A DNA stretch of 33,812 nucleotides from Pelargonium nanum (Eukaryota > Streptophyta > Magnoliopsida > Geraniales > Geraniaceae), in contig JAYMTF010000558.1 in the NCBI GenBank assembly GCA_036897485.1, forward strand, positions 1-33,812, read 5' to 3'. Positions 19,716 through 30,987 of this stretch are shown here, piece by piece (position 1 is the stretch's first letter; the number at the start of each line of letters is the position of its first letter). The position numbers and the translations under genes are program-made. Below the pieces are notes generated by a model. The model was not told the DNA's origin and searched no databases. It saw nothing but the letters and a program-made list of their open reading frames with translations.

Positions 19716-21060
19716 TAATGTTTATCTATGAAACAAAAGTCATAAATTGAAATGAAATAAAAACCTATGTACTTTAGATGTAGGTAGAACTGAAATGTAG
19801 TTGGAAAATTGGAGGTTTTGGAGCCATACAATTTTTGTAGGGTGTCCAAATCGGCCTACTTTATAAAGGCTAATGTAAATGCAACAAAGTGGTTTCTAAT
19901 TTCAACAAAATACCAAACCCTACCATTAGAATCTAAATCTTCATGAAAGATCACCTCACCAATTATTTAACATTTTGCAACCACATGCAAACTTCTGATC
20001 CAATATTTAAGTTGCATTTTTTTCTTTGCTATTTTGTAACATTAATTAATTAATTGGCCTTCATTTTTTGGGCTTTTGGCAACTATACATGGTTGATATA
20101 ATGATCACAAACACTAAAAAACATTACAAAAGATTTGATTACAATTCATGTGCTAAAGCTTGCAAAACAAATAAAATAAAGTGATAGAATGAAGTGTGAT
20201 TTAGAGTAATTAGTAAATTATAAGAATTTGGTCCGTCAAAAACGTTTACTCCCTCATTTCTACTTAATTTAAATCTTACGATCAACTTTCAATGAATTTT
20301 TATTCTAAATTTTTTTGCATTAGACCGATGTAACAATTTAAAATGTGAGAAGTAGTTTCATTCGTAAGTAGATAAAGTTATTAAAGATTATAGCACACAC
20401 ACTATTGCTAACAAAGTAAAATTGATCAAATATGTTCCATTAATTCAATTTATGCAAAACTTTAAGTATGAAACTAAATTTGGTGTCACCATTTATTACA
20501 CAACTAACTCATCAAAAATCACATCAACAACAACAACAACTTCTAATTATGTTTTGGTTTGTTTGCTGCTCACATTTTAGTGAGAGATCTAATTTTTTTA
20601 ATCACTCTAAATTCTTACTATATTCATGACATTCCTAATAATAATAGGGATTTATATAAACAATGAAGATAATTTTCACTCCATAAACACATTTTCTAAA
20701 GAGCAACAATAGAATTTTAAAAGGCAATTAATTAAATAATTAGCACCAGTATAGTGTTTAGAAAACAGTTTAATTTTCTCAAGATTCAGAATCAGAATCA
20801 CATGTCCAAGAAAGAACAACATTATTGATGTCTCCACCAAGGGTAGGTTTGTCATTTAGTCACACAACCCAAAAAAAAATAAAAAGACAGCACAGGATTA
20901 AAATTTTGAATCCCAACTCTCTAATATTAATTTATTACTGTTTAATCCTCTGTTTTCAAATTACAATTATTTACAAAGTTTCCTTATTTATGATTCCATT
21001 GAAAAATTAAAACTAAAAGATTATCACATTTCAACTCCATTTTTTTTTGCTCTCTCTCCT
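19716..21060. other. AT-rich DNA upstream of the NET1A-like gene
   Basis: No gene is supported. There is an ATTA run at about 20043-20056 and a CAA trinucleotide run at 20525-20540. ACTCCCTCATTTCTACTTAATT near 20250 resembles one end of a Stowaway-like MITE, with a possible worn partner near 20375. The right part should include the distal promoter of the NET1A-like gene. Confidence 0.4.
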
Positions 21061-22281
21061 CCTTTCCCCAGCAATAGTATCTCACAGTGAACAGTACACA
21101 ATCTCAAAACTATAATGCAAATAGATCCCATAATAGAAAGAAACTGAGACTGGAAGAGAGAGAAAATGTGTAAGGGTTAGAGAGAGAAAATGGGGTGAGA
21201 GGAAGCCACAGCAGCTGGAGTTTCAGTGTCACAGCTGCTGAATCAGAAACCCATTGCTCTCCAGATTTTCATTCATTTGGTATGTTCTTACTCTGCTTGT
21301 TAATGGGTTATCACTTTTTGCAGTTTTTCTTCAGACCCATCTGTTCAAGATCTTGCCTTTCAGTTTTTTTTTTCTTCCCCAAATCTGAATGGTTGTTTTG
21401 GTTACTAATCAGAACCATTGCCGTGGTTTTGGCTGACTTTTGTTTGGGTCATTGATGGTATTTTGTTTTGCAGTTTTTGTTCAAAGTTTATGCCATATTT
21501 TGTGTTATATTTGTATTCTTCTTAATGGAGGATTTTCTTCCTTTTCCTGATGATACTCTGTATGGTTTTTCATTCTTTTGTTGAGTTTAGGGATTTTCTG
21601 GTTCACCAGGAATCAATATTTGCTTGTTAGAAGAGGCCCATTTGCTTAAAAATCAAACTTGTTTACTCTTGGAAATAGCTGAATAGTTGTTCAATCTTTT
21701 GATCATGAGTTTGTTCATATTAATGGGTTCATTTTCTGAATGATGCGGGATATGATTTTTTGGGTTTTTGGTTCATATCCTTATCTGATTCACTATGTTG
21801 TTGACCTGAGGATACCCTTTCCAGCTAAATATCATTTTGCCTCCTATCCTATTGTTTTGTAGTTTTGAAGATCTGATTTTTACTTCTTTTCTCTGTTATC
21901 AGCAAGTCTCTGAGTCGACTATCGAATGCTACCGAAGCAAGAAGCTACATTTTCTGCAAAATCATTGTAATTGCTTCAATTGAGCAGCTGCTTTTCATAT
22001 AAGTAAGGACTTGTGATCTTCTCATCCTATTGTCTAAACATGCTTGTATGATGAACTTTTTCATGAATTTTACTAGCATTAATTTTTCAGGTCGGTCTTG
22101 GTGTGTAGGTTCCACGAATTGGAGATATAGAACTCTTACCATCTCTTGATTATAATTTGGTGGGGAAATCTATTAAACAGCTATTCTGGCCTGGATTCAT
22201 CACCTGGGATTTTATTACTGGTGCAAGGACCAGAGTTTTGCAAAGCCAAAACCAGTTGTGCTGTTTCTTGTTGCTGGATTT
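21049..22281 (+). promoter_or_regulatory. Proximal promoter and spliced 5' leader of the NET1A-like gene
   Basis: A pyrimidine patch (21049-21072) and a GA-rich tract (21156-21190) mark the start region. Splice consensus suggests leader exons ending at 21279 (donor GTATGT), then 21903-22002 (acceptor TTATCAG, donor GTAAGG), then from 22091 (acceptor TTTTTCAG) into the coding exon. Short upstream frames are present: ATG TGT AAG GGT TAG at 21166-21180, ATG GGG TGA at 21190-21198, and a 14-residue frame in the second leader exon. The last leader exon has no ATG before the coding start. The transcription start is unknown. Confidence 0.5.
21926..21970 (+). CDS. Upstream ORF in the NET1A-like leader (14 aa)
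   Basis: MLPKQEATFSAKSL followed by TAA lies wholly inside the predicted second leader exon (21903-22002), upstream of the main start at 22282. It could lower translation of the main frame. Whether it is translated or conserved is unknown. Confidence 0.35.
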   Translation: MLPKQEATFSAKSL

Positions 22282-25200
22282 ATGGCAACCCTATTACATT
22301 CTGAGTCGAGGCGCTTGTATTCTTGGTGGTGGGACAGCCACATCAGCCCAAAGAATTCAAAATGGCTTCAGGAAAATCTTACAGGTGCTGATCTCTTCCT
22401 AAATTATTTAGTTCACCATTATTGTTTGCTGCAAATATTTTTATCTTATGAATTGTGTTCTATATTAGTATATGCTTCCACTACATACCATGTCCATTTT
22501 TTTAATTTTTTATACACAGATGCTAGGATTGGTAGGATGTGTTTGCCTCAAGAGTGACAACTAATTATTAATACGAATCTAAAAGCCATAGTTGAGGGAG
22601 AAAGGAAACGAGAGAAAAAGGGGAATATTTGCTATGTACCACCTTCTTAGCTTACTATGAGTTGTATGATAAAATCAATTCATATGAAATTCTGTCTGCT
22701 TCTGAAATAGAAGTAGGATGGACATTTCTGAAAGTATGGAAATTTTGAAATGAAACATCATTTTCTGTTCTATTTTTAAGTTTGAACTAAAGTTTCGGTT
22801 TCATGTTGATTTGGGTTTATTTGTTTGTGTATATTGAAATTCATAAGAACTTTGTAGTTTTAAGAGTGAAGAACCTCCAATAACTCGAATGCTTCACCAT
22901 ACAATAAAGTTAAATGTTGTTCAAGGAATATAGGGCAACAATATTTAATGAAAGTTGAGTCTTTTTCGTACAGGCTTGAGAATCCTTGCAGGATTTCCTT
23001 CTTAATTTCTTAGAGCGGAGCAACGATTATCATTTCTTCATATGTAACTGTTCCTTTTATCTCAAATTTAGATTCTTTTAGCATACATTTTTTGGAGAGT
23101 ATTCTTTAAAATCAAATTCTGCATTGTTCCATGCATAGATCTCTAGATCTTTTTCTTACCTTGTTTCAACCCATTCCAAAGCTAAGTGCAATCTAGTCAC
23201 ATCCTATTATTATTTTTTGGCCAGTATGTACTTTGTAGCATCATACTATATCAGACCTATTAGTTTTATGAAATTTGGATTACAATGTTTTTACTATGAT
23301 GGTCAATATAAGCCGTTGGTCATTGCTGTCCTAGTTAGATATCAGCTAATTCACCGTTCACGAAGGTATCATAGTTGGTATTATTCACGATGTTTTTAAT
23401 TTTGGTACTGATGCATGCCTTATTAAATGCATTGGTTTAGTTCCATTATATCCAACTCCGTAGATATAAAATTTGTGTGGACCTTATAAAATGGTAATGA
23501 TAATATAATATTATAGACAACAGCGTGATAAGTCTCAAACAAAGTTTTGGTCAAATACATGAATCCTTCAGCAAAACCGATTTAAATATGCTACTTGAAA
23601 TCTCCTCCTCCATCCTATCTGATGCAATCTCCTCCATTAAGGCGTGGATTTTCATGAATTTCTTATTACTTATTTCTGTGTTAACTTTGGCACACCCCCA
23701 CTTATTTTAGCTTTCTCCAAAATGAATGTTCTTACCTTTCCTCATGGGGTCATTAGTCTCCCTATGCTCTACATTCCCAGACCACCTTGGGCGATATTCT
23801 CTCATCTTATTTCCAGTTGTGCCACCTATGCATTCTCATCTATGCGACCCATCTTATGTTATGGCCTTGGAGCATCTTTGGGGCATTTGTGTTTTTCTCA
23901 GTTCTGTTCAAGTCAGATAGGGAGTTAAATCAGAAAATATTCATGTTCATTGTAATAATGTGTAGTTATCTGGTGATTTCCTTGTTCTTATTTTAAAATA
24001 ATTATCCTATTTTTTTGGGGTCTAAAATGGAAGCCCAATGTACTGAGCTACACAATAGGGGGTAGCGCTCCCCTTTTCCCATTACCCTCCCCACCCAACC
24101 CAATGAGATTCGAATCCACGACCTTTCACATAAAAGTGTGTATTGAACCATTGAGTTGTCACCTAGGGGACAAGGTGATTTCCTGCCACCTCACCTCTCC
24201 TTACTTTGTACCTTCTGTATGTCCACCAGTATGAATTATTTTAGAGTTCTGGTTGATTGTCCACCCTGGTTGTTTCTCTTTCCATTTCCATCCTTTGATC
24301 TCTAGTTAAAACAAAATGTATCTATCTGAAGCCCGAAAAGTTTGTGGTACTGTAATATCCAATCAACCACATAGTTAAAATACTTTTTGCTATCCCACTT
24401 GACCTTTCTGGGTAAAATAATTATGAGATTACCTGAATCTATGGAACCTCTTATCTTTCAAGTTGTTGTGTCTTGAAGCTTACTATTTCCTTCCTCCATG
24501 TCACAAAGAATACCAGTTTTTTATTTTATTTTATATTATTTTATTTTATATATCTATCTTCTCCATTCCTGATATATGTCCATGATGGCAAGAACAAAAA
24601 GGAAGATTTTCTTTGGGGGATTTTGAAGATGCAGAGCTTTCAATGAATTGTTTTAAGTCTATTTTATTCAAGTTTCTAAATTATTTATTCGTGTATATAG
24701 ATTTTCTGGATAGTTTTGGTCGTCGTATATTATTCTTATGGGGGATTTTTCTTGAACATTACCTGTGAACTTGGAGGCAAGTCTGTACTTGACCTTATCA
24801 TCCTTGCCTCAAATTATTCATTTTGTCCCTCGAACAAAAGGATGTAGCTGTGGAACAAGTAACTGAGTTTTCCTCAGTGACGACAGTCAATATAGAACAA
24901 AGAGTGTCTTGACCAGAAAAGTTAACATCAATTTTGATGAGAAAAATGGGCTTCAATCTATCTCTTTTTTCTTTTCTTTTTAATACGATCAAGTGTTTTC
25001 TTTGATATTGTTATTATATAACAACCAAGCATTTCTATCATAAGTAACGCAAATTACTCATGTCAACATGCTTGTGAACACTCATCTTTTTATGTGTATC
25101 TCTTTTTTGATCAGCTTTTTATGTGTATCTCTTATCTCTTGCAATTATTCGATGATGCTTTCAGCTGACCCTACATTTGCTTAAAACAGATATGGATTCA

Positions 25201-28200
25201 AAAGTCAAAGCCATGATCAAGCTCATTGAGGAAGACGCAGATTCTTTTGCAAGGAGAGCTGAAATGTACTACAAAAAACGTCCAGAACTTATGAAACTGG
25301 TTGAAGAGTTCTATCGAGCTTATCGTGCACTAGCAGAGAGGTATAACCATGCAACTGTGGAGCTACGCCAAGCTCATCGAACCATGGCAGAAGCCTTCCC
25401 CAACCAAGTACCTTATGCTCTTGCTGATGATTCACCTTCAGGTTCTTCATGTTCTGAGTCCGATCCTCACACACCAGATATGCAACATCCTATTCGTTCT
25501 TTACTTGATCTAGATGACTTGCATAAAGATGCACTGGGACTCTCTTCAATCAACTTACATGTAATGAAAAGAAAAGGAGCATATTCAGAAGAATCTAACC
25601 CTGAAATTAGTAAAAAGGGTTTGAAACAGCTCAATGATATGTTTGATTCTGGTGGAGTAGCACGCAACTTGAAGCTCGCTGAATGTCAAGATGTCTACTC
25701 TCCCTTATCAGGACAAGATCTGAAGACTCAGGTCCTTTCAGAGTCTCAGCGTGCACTTGCAGCTGAAACAGAAGTCCAAACCTTAAAAACAACCCTCGCA
25801 GAAATTTTAGCTGAAAAGGAAGCTATGTTTCTACAGTTCCAGCAGAACTTGGAGAAGTTGTCTAATCTGGAAAGGGGGCTTAAGCATTCACAAGATGATT
25901 CTGGTGCTCTTGATGAACAATCAAGCAGAGCTGAAAATGAAGTTAAAGTATTGAAGGAAACTCTTGCAAAATTAGAAGCTCAGAGGGACGATGCTTATCT
26001 TCAGCACGAACAATGTACAGATAGGATATCCAGTTTGCAGAAGATGCTCATTGTAGCCCGAAAAGATGCTGAAGGATTAAGCGAGCAAGCAAGTAGAGCA
26101 GAAAGTGAAGCTCAAAATCTCAGAGAAGAACTATCTAAAATGAAGGTTGAAAATGAAGCTGGTCTATCTCAGTATAATCAATGTCTTGAGACGATATCTG
26201 TTCTGGAGAACAAAATCTCATGTGCAGAGGAGGATATCAGGATGCTTAAAGAGCAAACTGAGAAAGCAGAAACTGAGGTCAAGACGCTGAAGGAGGCTCT
26301 TGCTAAATTGAATGAAGAGAAAGAAGCTACCGCTGTCCAGTACAAGCAGTGCTTGGAGAATATTGCTAAGATGGAAAGTGAAATTTTGCATGCCAAAGAA
26401 GATGTTGAACGACTTAACAGAGAAGTTTCAATGGGTGCTGCAAAGTTGAAGAGTGCTGAAGAACGGACTGTTCAGCTGGAGATTTCAAATCACTCTCTTC
26501 AGTCAGAGGCGGAGAATCTGGCTCATGATATTGCAATGAAGGATCTAGAACTTGCAAAGAAGCAGGATGAATTGGAGAAACTTAAAATGTTTGCACAAGA
26601 AGAGCATACTCGTTTTTTGCAGATAGAAGGAACTCTTCAAAATTTGCAGAAGTTGCACTCTCAATCTGAAGATGATCAGAGAGCTCTGGCGCTGGAGCTC
26701 AAAAACAGTCTTCAAATGTTGAAGGACGTAGAATCAAACAAACATGGCCTGGAGGAAGAAATCCGACAGGTTACAGAAGAAAACCGAAGCCTGAGTGAGC
26801 TGAACTTATCTACCATGAATACTGTACATAATTTGCAGACTGAGATCTCTAGCTTGAAGGGCATCAAAGAGAAACTTGAGGAGAAGTTTTCTCTACAGGC
26901 TGAGGCAAGTACTGTCCTCCATCAAGAAATTTACAGTTTGAAGGAAGAAATCATGGTTCTGAACAGAAAATACCAGGGTTTAGTGGCACAAGTGGAGTCT
27001 GTGGGTATAAATCCTGATTGCCTCGTGTCATCTTTGAAGGGCTTGCAATATGAGAACTCAAAACTGAAAGAAATCTGCAAAAAGGATGTGGACGAGAGAG
27101 AAGTTCTTTATAAGAAGTTGAAGGACATGGATAAACTTATGGAAGAGAATGCTGATCTTGGGAGTTCCTTGTCAGAAATGAATGGCGTGCTAAAAGGATA
27201 CAGAGAGAAGGTCAAAGAATTGCAAGACTCCAGCCTGTTTCTTCAGGAAGAAAAATCCAGTCTTGTTGCTGAAAAGGCCACCTTACTTTCTCAGTTACAA
27301 ATTATCACCGACAACATGCAGATGGTCTTGGAGAAAAACACATTGCTGGAAACTTCCCTCTCTGGTGCAAATGTTGAGCTGGAAGGTCTGAGAGTCAAAT
27401 CAAAGAACTTAGAAGAATTCTGTCAGTTGCTTATACATGAGAAGTCCAACCTACTGAATGAAAGAAGTTCCTTGGTTGCTCAGTTAGAAAGTGTTGCACA
27501 GAGACTGGGAAACCTGGAAAACAGGTTTACAAAGTTGGAAGAAAAATATGCTGGTCTGGAGATGGATAAACAAATCACAAGTTGTCAAGTACAGGAGCTG
27601 CAGAGTTGCCTCACCTTGGAGAAACAAGAACGTGCGAATTATAAGCTGTCTAATGAGATGCGTTTGGCAGGTTTAGAAAACCATGTCAAACTCCTCCGGG
27701 AAGAAAGTAGGTTAAGCAAGAAAGAATTTGAAGAACAACTAGATAAAGCTGTAACTGCCCAGGTTGAGATCTTCATCTTGCAGAAGTTTATTAAAGATTT
27801 GGAAGAAAAAAATTCATCTGTTCTGATAGAATGCCATAAACATGTTGAGGCTTCCAAATTGTCCGATAAACTGATAGCCGATTTGGAAACTGAAAATCTT
27901 GAGCAGCAAGTGGAAGTGGAGTTCTTGTTAGATGAAATTGAAAAGCTGAGGATGGGAATTCATCAAGTATTCAGTGCTCTTCAGATGGTTCCAGATAGTG
28001 GGCATGAAAATTGGATTGAACAAGAGCAGATACCTCTGTCACACATTTTAGATAATATTGAGGGCTTAAAAAGTTCTGTCTTGAGCAACAATGATGACAA
28101 GCAGCAGCTGCTGATTGAAAACTCGGTGCTTTTGACTTTGCTAGAGCAGCTGAGATTAGAGGGTTCAGAACTTGTGTCGGACAAAACTATCCTTGAGCAG

Positions 28201-30987
28201 GATTTCGATATCATGACTGAGCAGTGTGCAATGCTTCAGAAAGATAAACAGGAGCTTCTAGAGATGAACAGGCAGCTGCACTTGAAACTTACCGTCGGAG
28301 TGCAGCATGAGGCAGAATTAAAGGCAGAAATGGAAAGCTTGTGTGTGAAGCTGGTAGATATGGAAGGGGCTTACCAGGTATTGCAGGAAGAGAACACCAA
28401 GGTGCTCAAGGAAAATAATTATTTGCTGAAGAAGTTTTCTGATTTGAAGGAAGAAATGCATGTACTTGAAGAGGAAAACATTAATGTTATCCAAGAAACA
28501 GTAGCTCTCAGTAACCTGTCTTTGGTTTTCAAGAGTTTTGGGGATGAAAAAGTTGCAGAAATGAAAGCACTGACTGAAGATCTCAATAGTCTCAATGTGA
28601 TCAAAGGTAACCTCATGGAGGAGATTAGAATATTGGGGCAGAGATTGGAGATGAAAGAAGAAGAAAATCTGCATCTGAATGAATCAGCAAAGAAGTTAGG
28701 TAAGGAGCTGGATAATGTTGGGGAATTGAATGGTCAGTTAGACCATCAGCTTTCAGTTATAAAAGATTTTCTGAGACAGAAGGAAACAGAGCTTTCAGAT
28801 GCTGAACAGAAGCTTGAACTTTCAAAGATGTGGAATATGGAATTGTGCAAAACTATTGAGGAATTGAAGAAGGAATGTGAAAAGTCGAAACAAGCAAGAG
28901 AAAATGCAGAAAAGCAGATCCTTGAACTATCAGAAGATAACACAAATCAGACCAGGGAAATTGAACACCTTCGCGAAGTGAATGGAAATTTGGAACTTGA
29001 AGTGGGTGCATTATCTAAAGAAATTGAAGAATGTAGAATCAGAGAAGAGAGCTTGAGTTCGGAGCTCCAAGAGAGAAACAACGAGTTTGAACTCTGGGAA
29101 TCTGAGGCTGCAACATTTTATTTTGATCTGCAGATATCCTCTGTTCGCGAAGTTCTGCTTGAAGATAAGATTCAAGGGCTTACTGGAGTTTGTGGGAGTC
29201 TTGAAGAAGAAAGTGCTACAAAAAGTGTAGAGATTGAGAAGATGAAAGTGAGAGCTAGCTTCTTGGAAAGTGAGATTGAAGGTCTGAAGGCAAAATTGTC
29301 TGCTTATGTTCCTGTTATTGCTTCTTTGCGAGATGATATAGTCTCTCTAGAGTACAATGCCCTTCGTAGAACAAGGCTCTCCGTGTCAGGCAGTCAACAA
29401 CAAAAGGTACATGTCTTACTATTAAATCATGCTATTTAACAATTCTGCTTACTAGATCATGGCTTGGCTGAATTACTGTTTCATTTTTCTTGTTCTTAAC
29501 AATTTGTTGCCTTATTTTGGTGTGAAATTGAACTCACCTTTTTAGAGCACACAAATTTTATTTATAGTAGACTTAAATCCATGTGACAAACCTGTGAATT
29601 TAAATGCTTTTAAAAGTTATCATATCTTTTTGGTTTACAAATCTCATGTTACTGCTCTGGGATTTTGGCTTATTTATATGCATGCTATGCTGTCTGCAAG
29701 TTCTTAACCATGGTAGTTGTTTGTAAACTTTGAAAATCTGAGTGCCGAAACATGAAACTTGTTTCTTATTCTCCATGCAAATGTCTCCAGGATAAAGGAA
29801 TGTCCACTCATCCAACTGAAATGAGTTGTCAGGAACTGATGGAGGATCAGTGTGCTACGACACCAAGTGCAATTTCAGATTTGCAGAAGATGCAATCTAG
29901 GATTAGGGCAATTGAAAAGGCAGTGGTGGAAGAAATGGAGAGGCTTGCCGTGCAGGAAAGTAAAAGCACAAACACCAAACCAGAAGCTGCGGTTAAAGAG
30001 AGAGAAGATTTGAAATTAGAAAGCGCTTCAAATCAAGAAAAAATCACTCTCAGGGAAAAGATGGACGTTGGAGTTCAGCTTGGTGATAAGGTTAAGTCAA
30101 AGAAAACTAAACCTGAATTTTCAGAAGCAAGAAATGGTATTTTGATGAAAGATATTCCACTTGATCAAGTATCAGATGGCTCATTGTATGGAATAAGTCG
30201 GAGGAGGAATAGAAGATCTGATGATCATTTGCTGGAGTTATGGGAAACTGTTGAGCAGGACCGTGCCCTTCATCCAATGGTTGTTGCGACTCAAAAGTTG
30301 GCATCTACATCGGGGGTGAAAGATAGTTCAAGTCACCGGCTTGGAGATGTGGAGAAGAGTCAAGGTGTCTCTCAAGAGTTGCAGGCTGAGAAGGAGTTAG
30401 GCATTGACAAGCTAGAGGTATGTACAAGTAGCGTAGAGCCAAATCAAGAAAGGAGTAGGAAGATCTTGGAGAGACTTGCTTCGGATGTTAAGAAATTGAT
30501 GAGTCTTCAAGCTACTGTTCTAGATATGAAAAAGAGAATAGAGATGAACAATAAGAGCAAAAAGGATAAGCAGGTCCAATACGGGACTGTTAAATTACAG
30601 TTGCAACAAGTTGAGGAGGCCGTTATGGAGCTAGTGGATGTCAATGATCAACTGACCAAGACTATAGAGGAGAGGCCTATGTGTTTGGATGGGAAGACTC
30701 GTGCTGAGTCAGAAGAGGCAGGGAAAGTCCACGGCAATAGATTAGCAGAAGAGGCAAGAAAAGGGTCCGAAAAGATTGGACGATTACAATTTGAGGTGCA
30801 GAACATTGAGTATGTTATGCTAAAACTGGAGGATGAGACGAAGAGCAGAGTAGGGAAAAGCAAGTTTCCGGTTAGTAAAGCTAGTGTTTTCCTGAGGATC
30901 TTCCTGTCAAGTGGAAGTAGAACTAATGGAAGGCGAAAGAAGAGTCGTTTTTGCGGGTGTATGAGACCTTCAACTTCATCTAATTGA
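22282..30987 (+). CDS. NET1A: NETWORKED 1A-like actin-binding coiled-coil protein, complete, 3 coding exons
   Basis: Coding exons are 22282-22384, 25190-29406 and 29791-30987 (5517 nt, 1838 aa plus stop). The start [20 protein letters not shown] and the following residues to about 95 form the NAB domain, including [31 protein letters not shown] and YRALAERY. This domain binds F-actin in NET proteins. Residues about 190-1530 are almost continuous coiled coil, with four exact 56-residue repeats at 226-449. A conserved NET1-type [10 protein letters not shown] segment lies in exon 3, and the chain ends in a basic tail with [11 protein letters not shown]1 proteins link actin to the plasma membrane and plasmodesmata. 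The first coding intron (phase 1, 2805 bp) splits the NAB domain and carries an antisense SINE. The length is slightly above the roughly 1,700-1,750 residues I recall for Arabidopsis members. The N-terminus fits NET1A/B better than NET1C/D. Confidence 0.93.
23972..23982 (+). repeat. Left target-site duplication of SINE 3
   Basis: GGTGATTTCCT is repeated exactly at 24174-24184. Confidence 0.7.
23983..24173 (-). mobile_element. tRNA-derived SINE 3 inside the NET1A-like intron (191 bp)
   Basis: On the minus strand the head near 24173 leads into TGACAACTCAATGGT (A-box-like, about 24148-24162) and GGATTCGAATC (B box, 24107-24117, a strong match). The far end is A-rich (CCCCAAAAAAATAGG, then more A/T). 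An 11-bp perfect direct repeat flanks it. The element is antisense to the host gene. Its head differs from SINEs 1 and 2. Confidence 0.75.
24174..24184 (+). repeat. Right target-site duplication of SINE 3
   Basis: GGTGATTTCCT adjoins the SINE head and matches 23972-23982. Confidence 0.7.
25762..26433 (+). repeat. Four 168-bp coding repeats in the NET1A-like gene
   Basis: Units start at 25762, 25930, 26098 and 26266, exactly 168 bases (56 codons) apart without indels. They open with [27 protein letters not shown] and [10 protein letters not shown] middle block reads [39 protein letters not shown] and [13 protein letters not shown]. Fifty-six residues are eight heptads, so the coiled-coil register is kept across units. 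Confidence 0.9.

Larger units (their letters stand above)
22385..25189 (+). other. First coding intron of the NET1A-like gene (2.8 kb)
   Basis: The donor is ACAG/GTGCTG and the acceptor AAAACAG. Joining them restores T-D-M-D-S-K in the NAB domain. Short frames at about 23525-23996 show no domain I can name. SINE 3 occupies 23983-24173, and a TTTTA-type microsatellite lies at about 24517-24550. No other gene is apparent inside. Confidence 0.85.

Noticed and set aside
23525..23996. Cluster of small plus-strand frames in the NET1A-like intron
   Set aside because: I tried to read them as decayed Copia polyprotein but found no recognisable motif.
26178..28943. Several minus-strand frames opposite the NET1A-like exon
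   Set aside because: They are shadows of a long coiled-coil coding exon and contain no independent domain.
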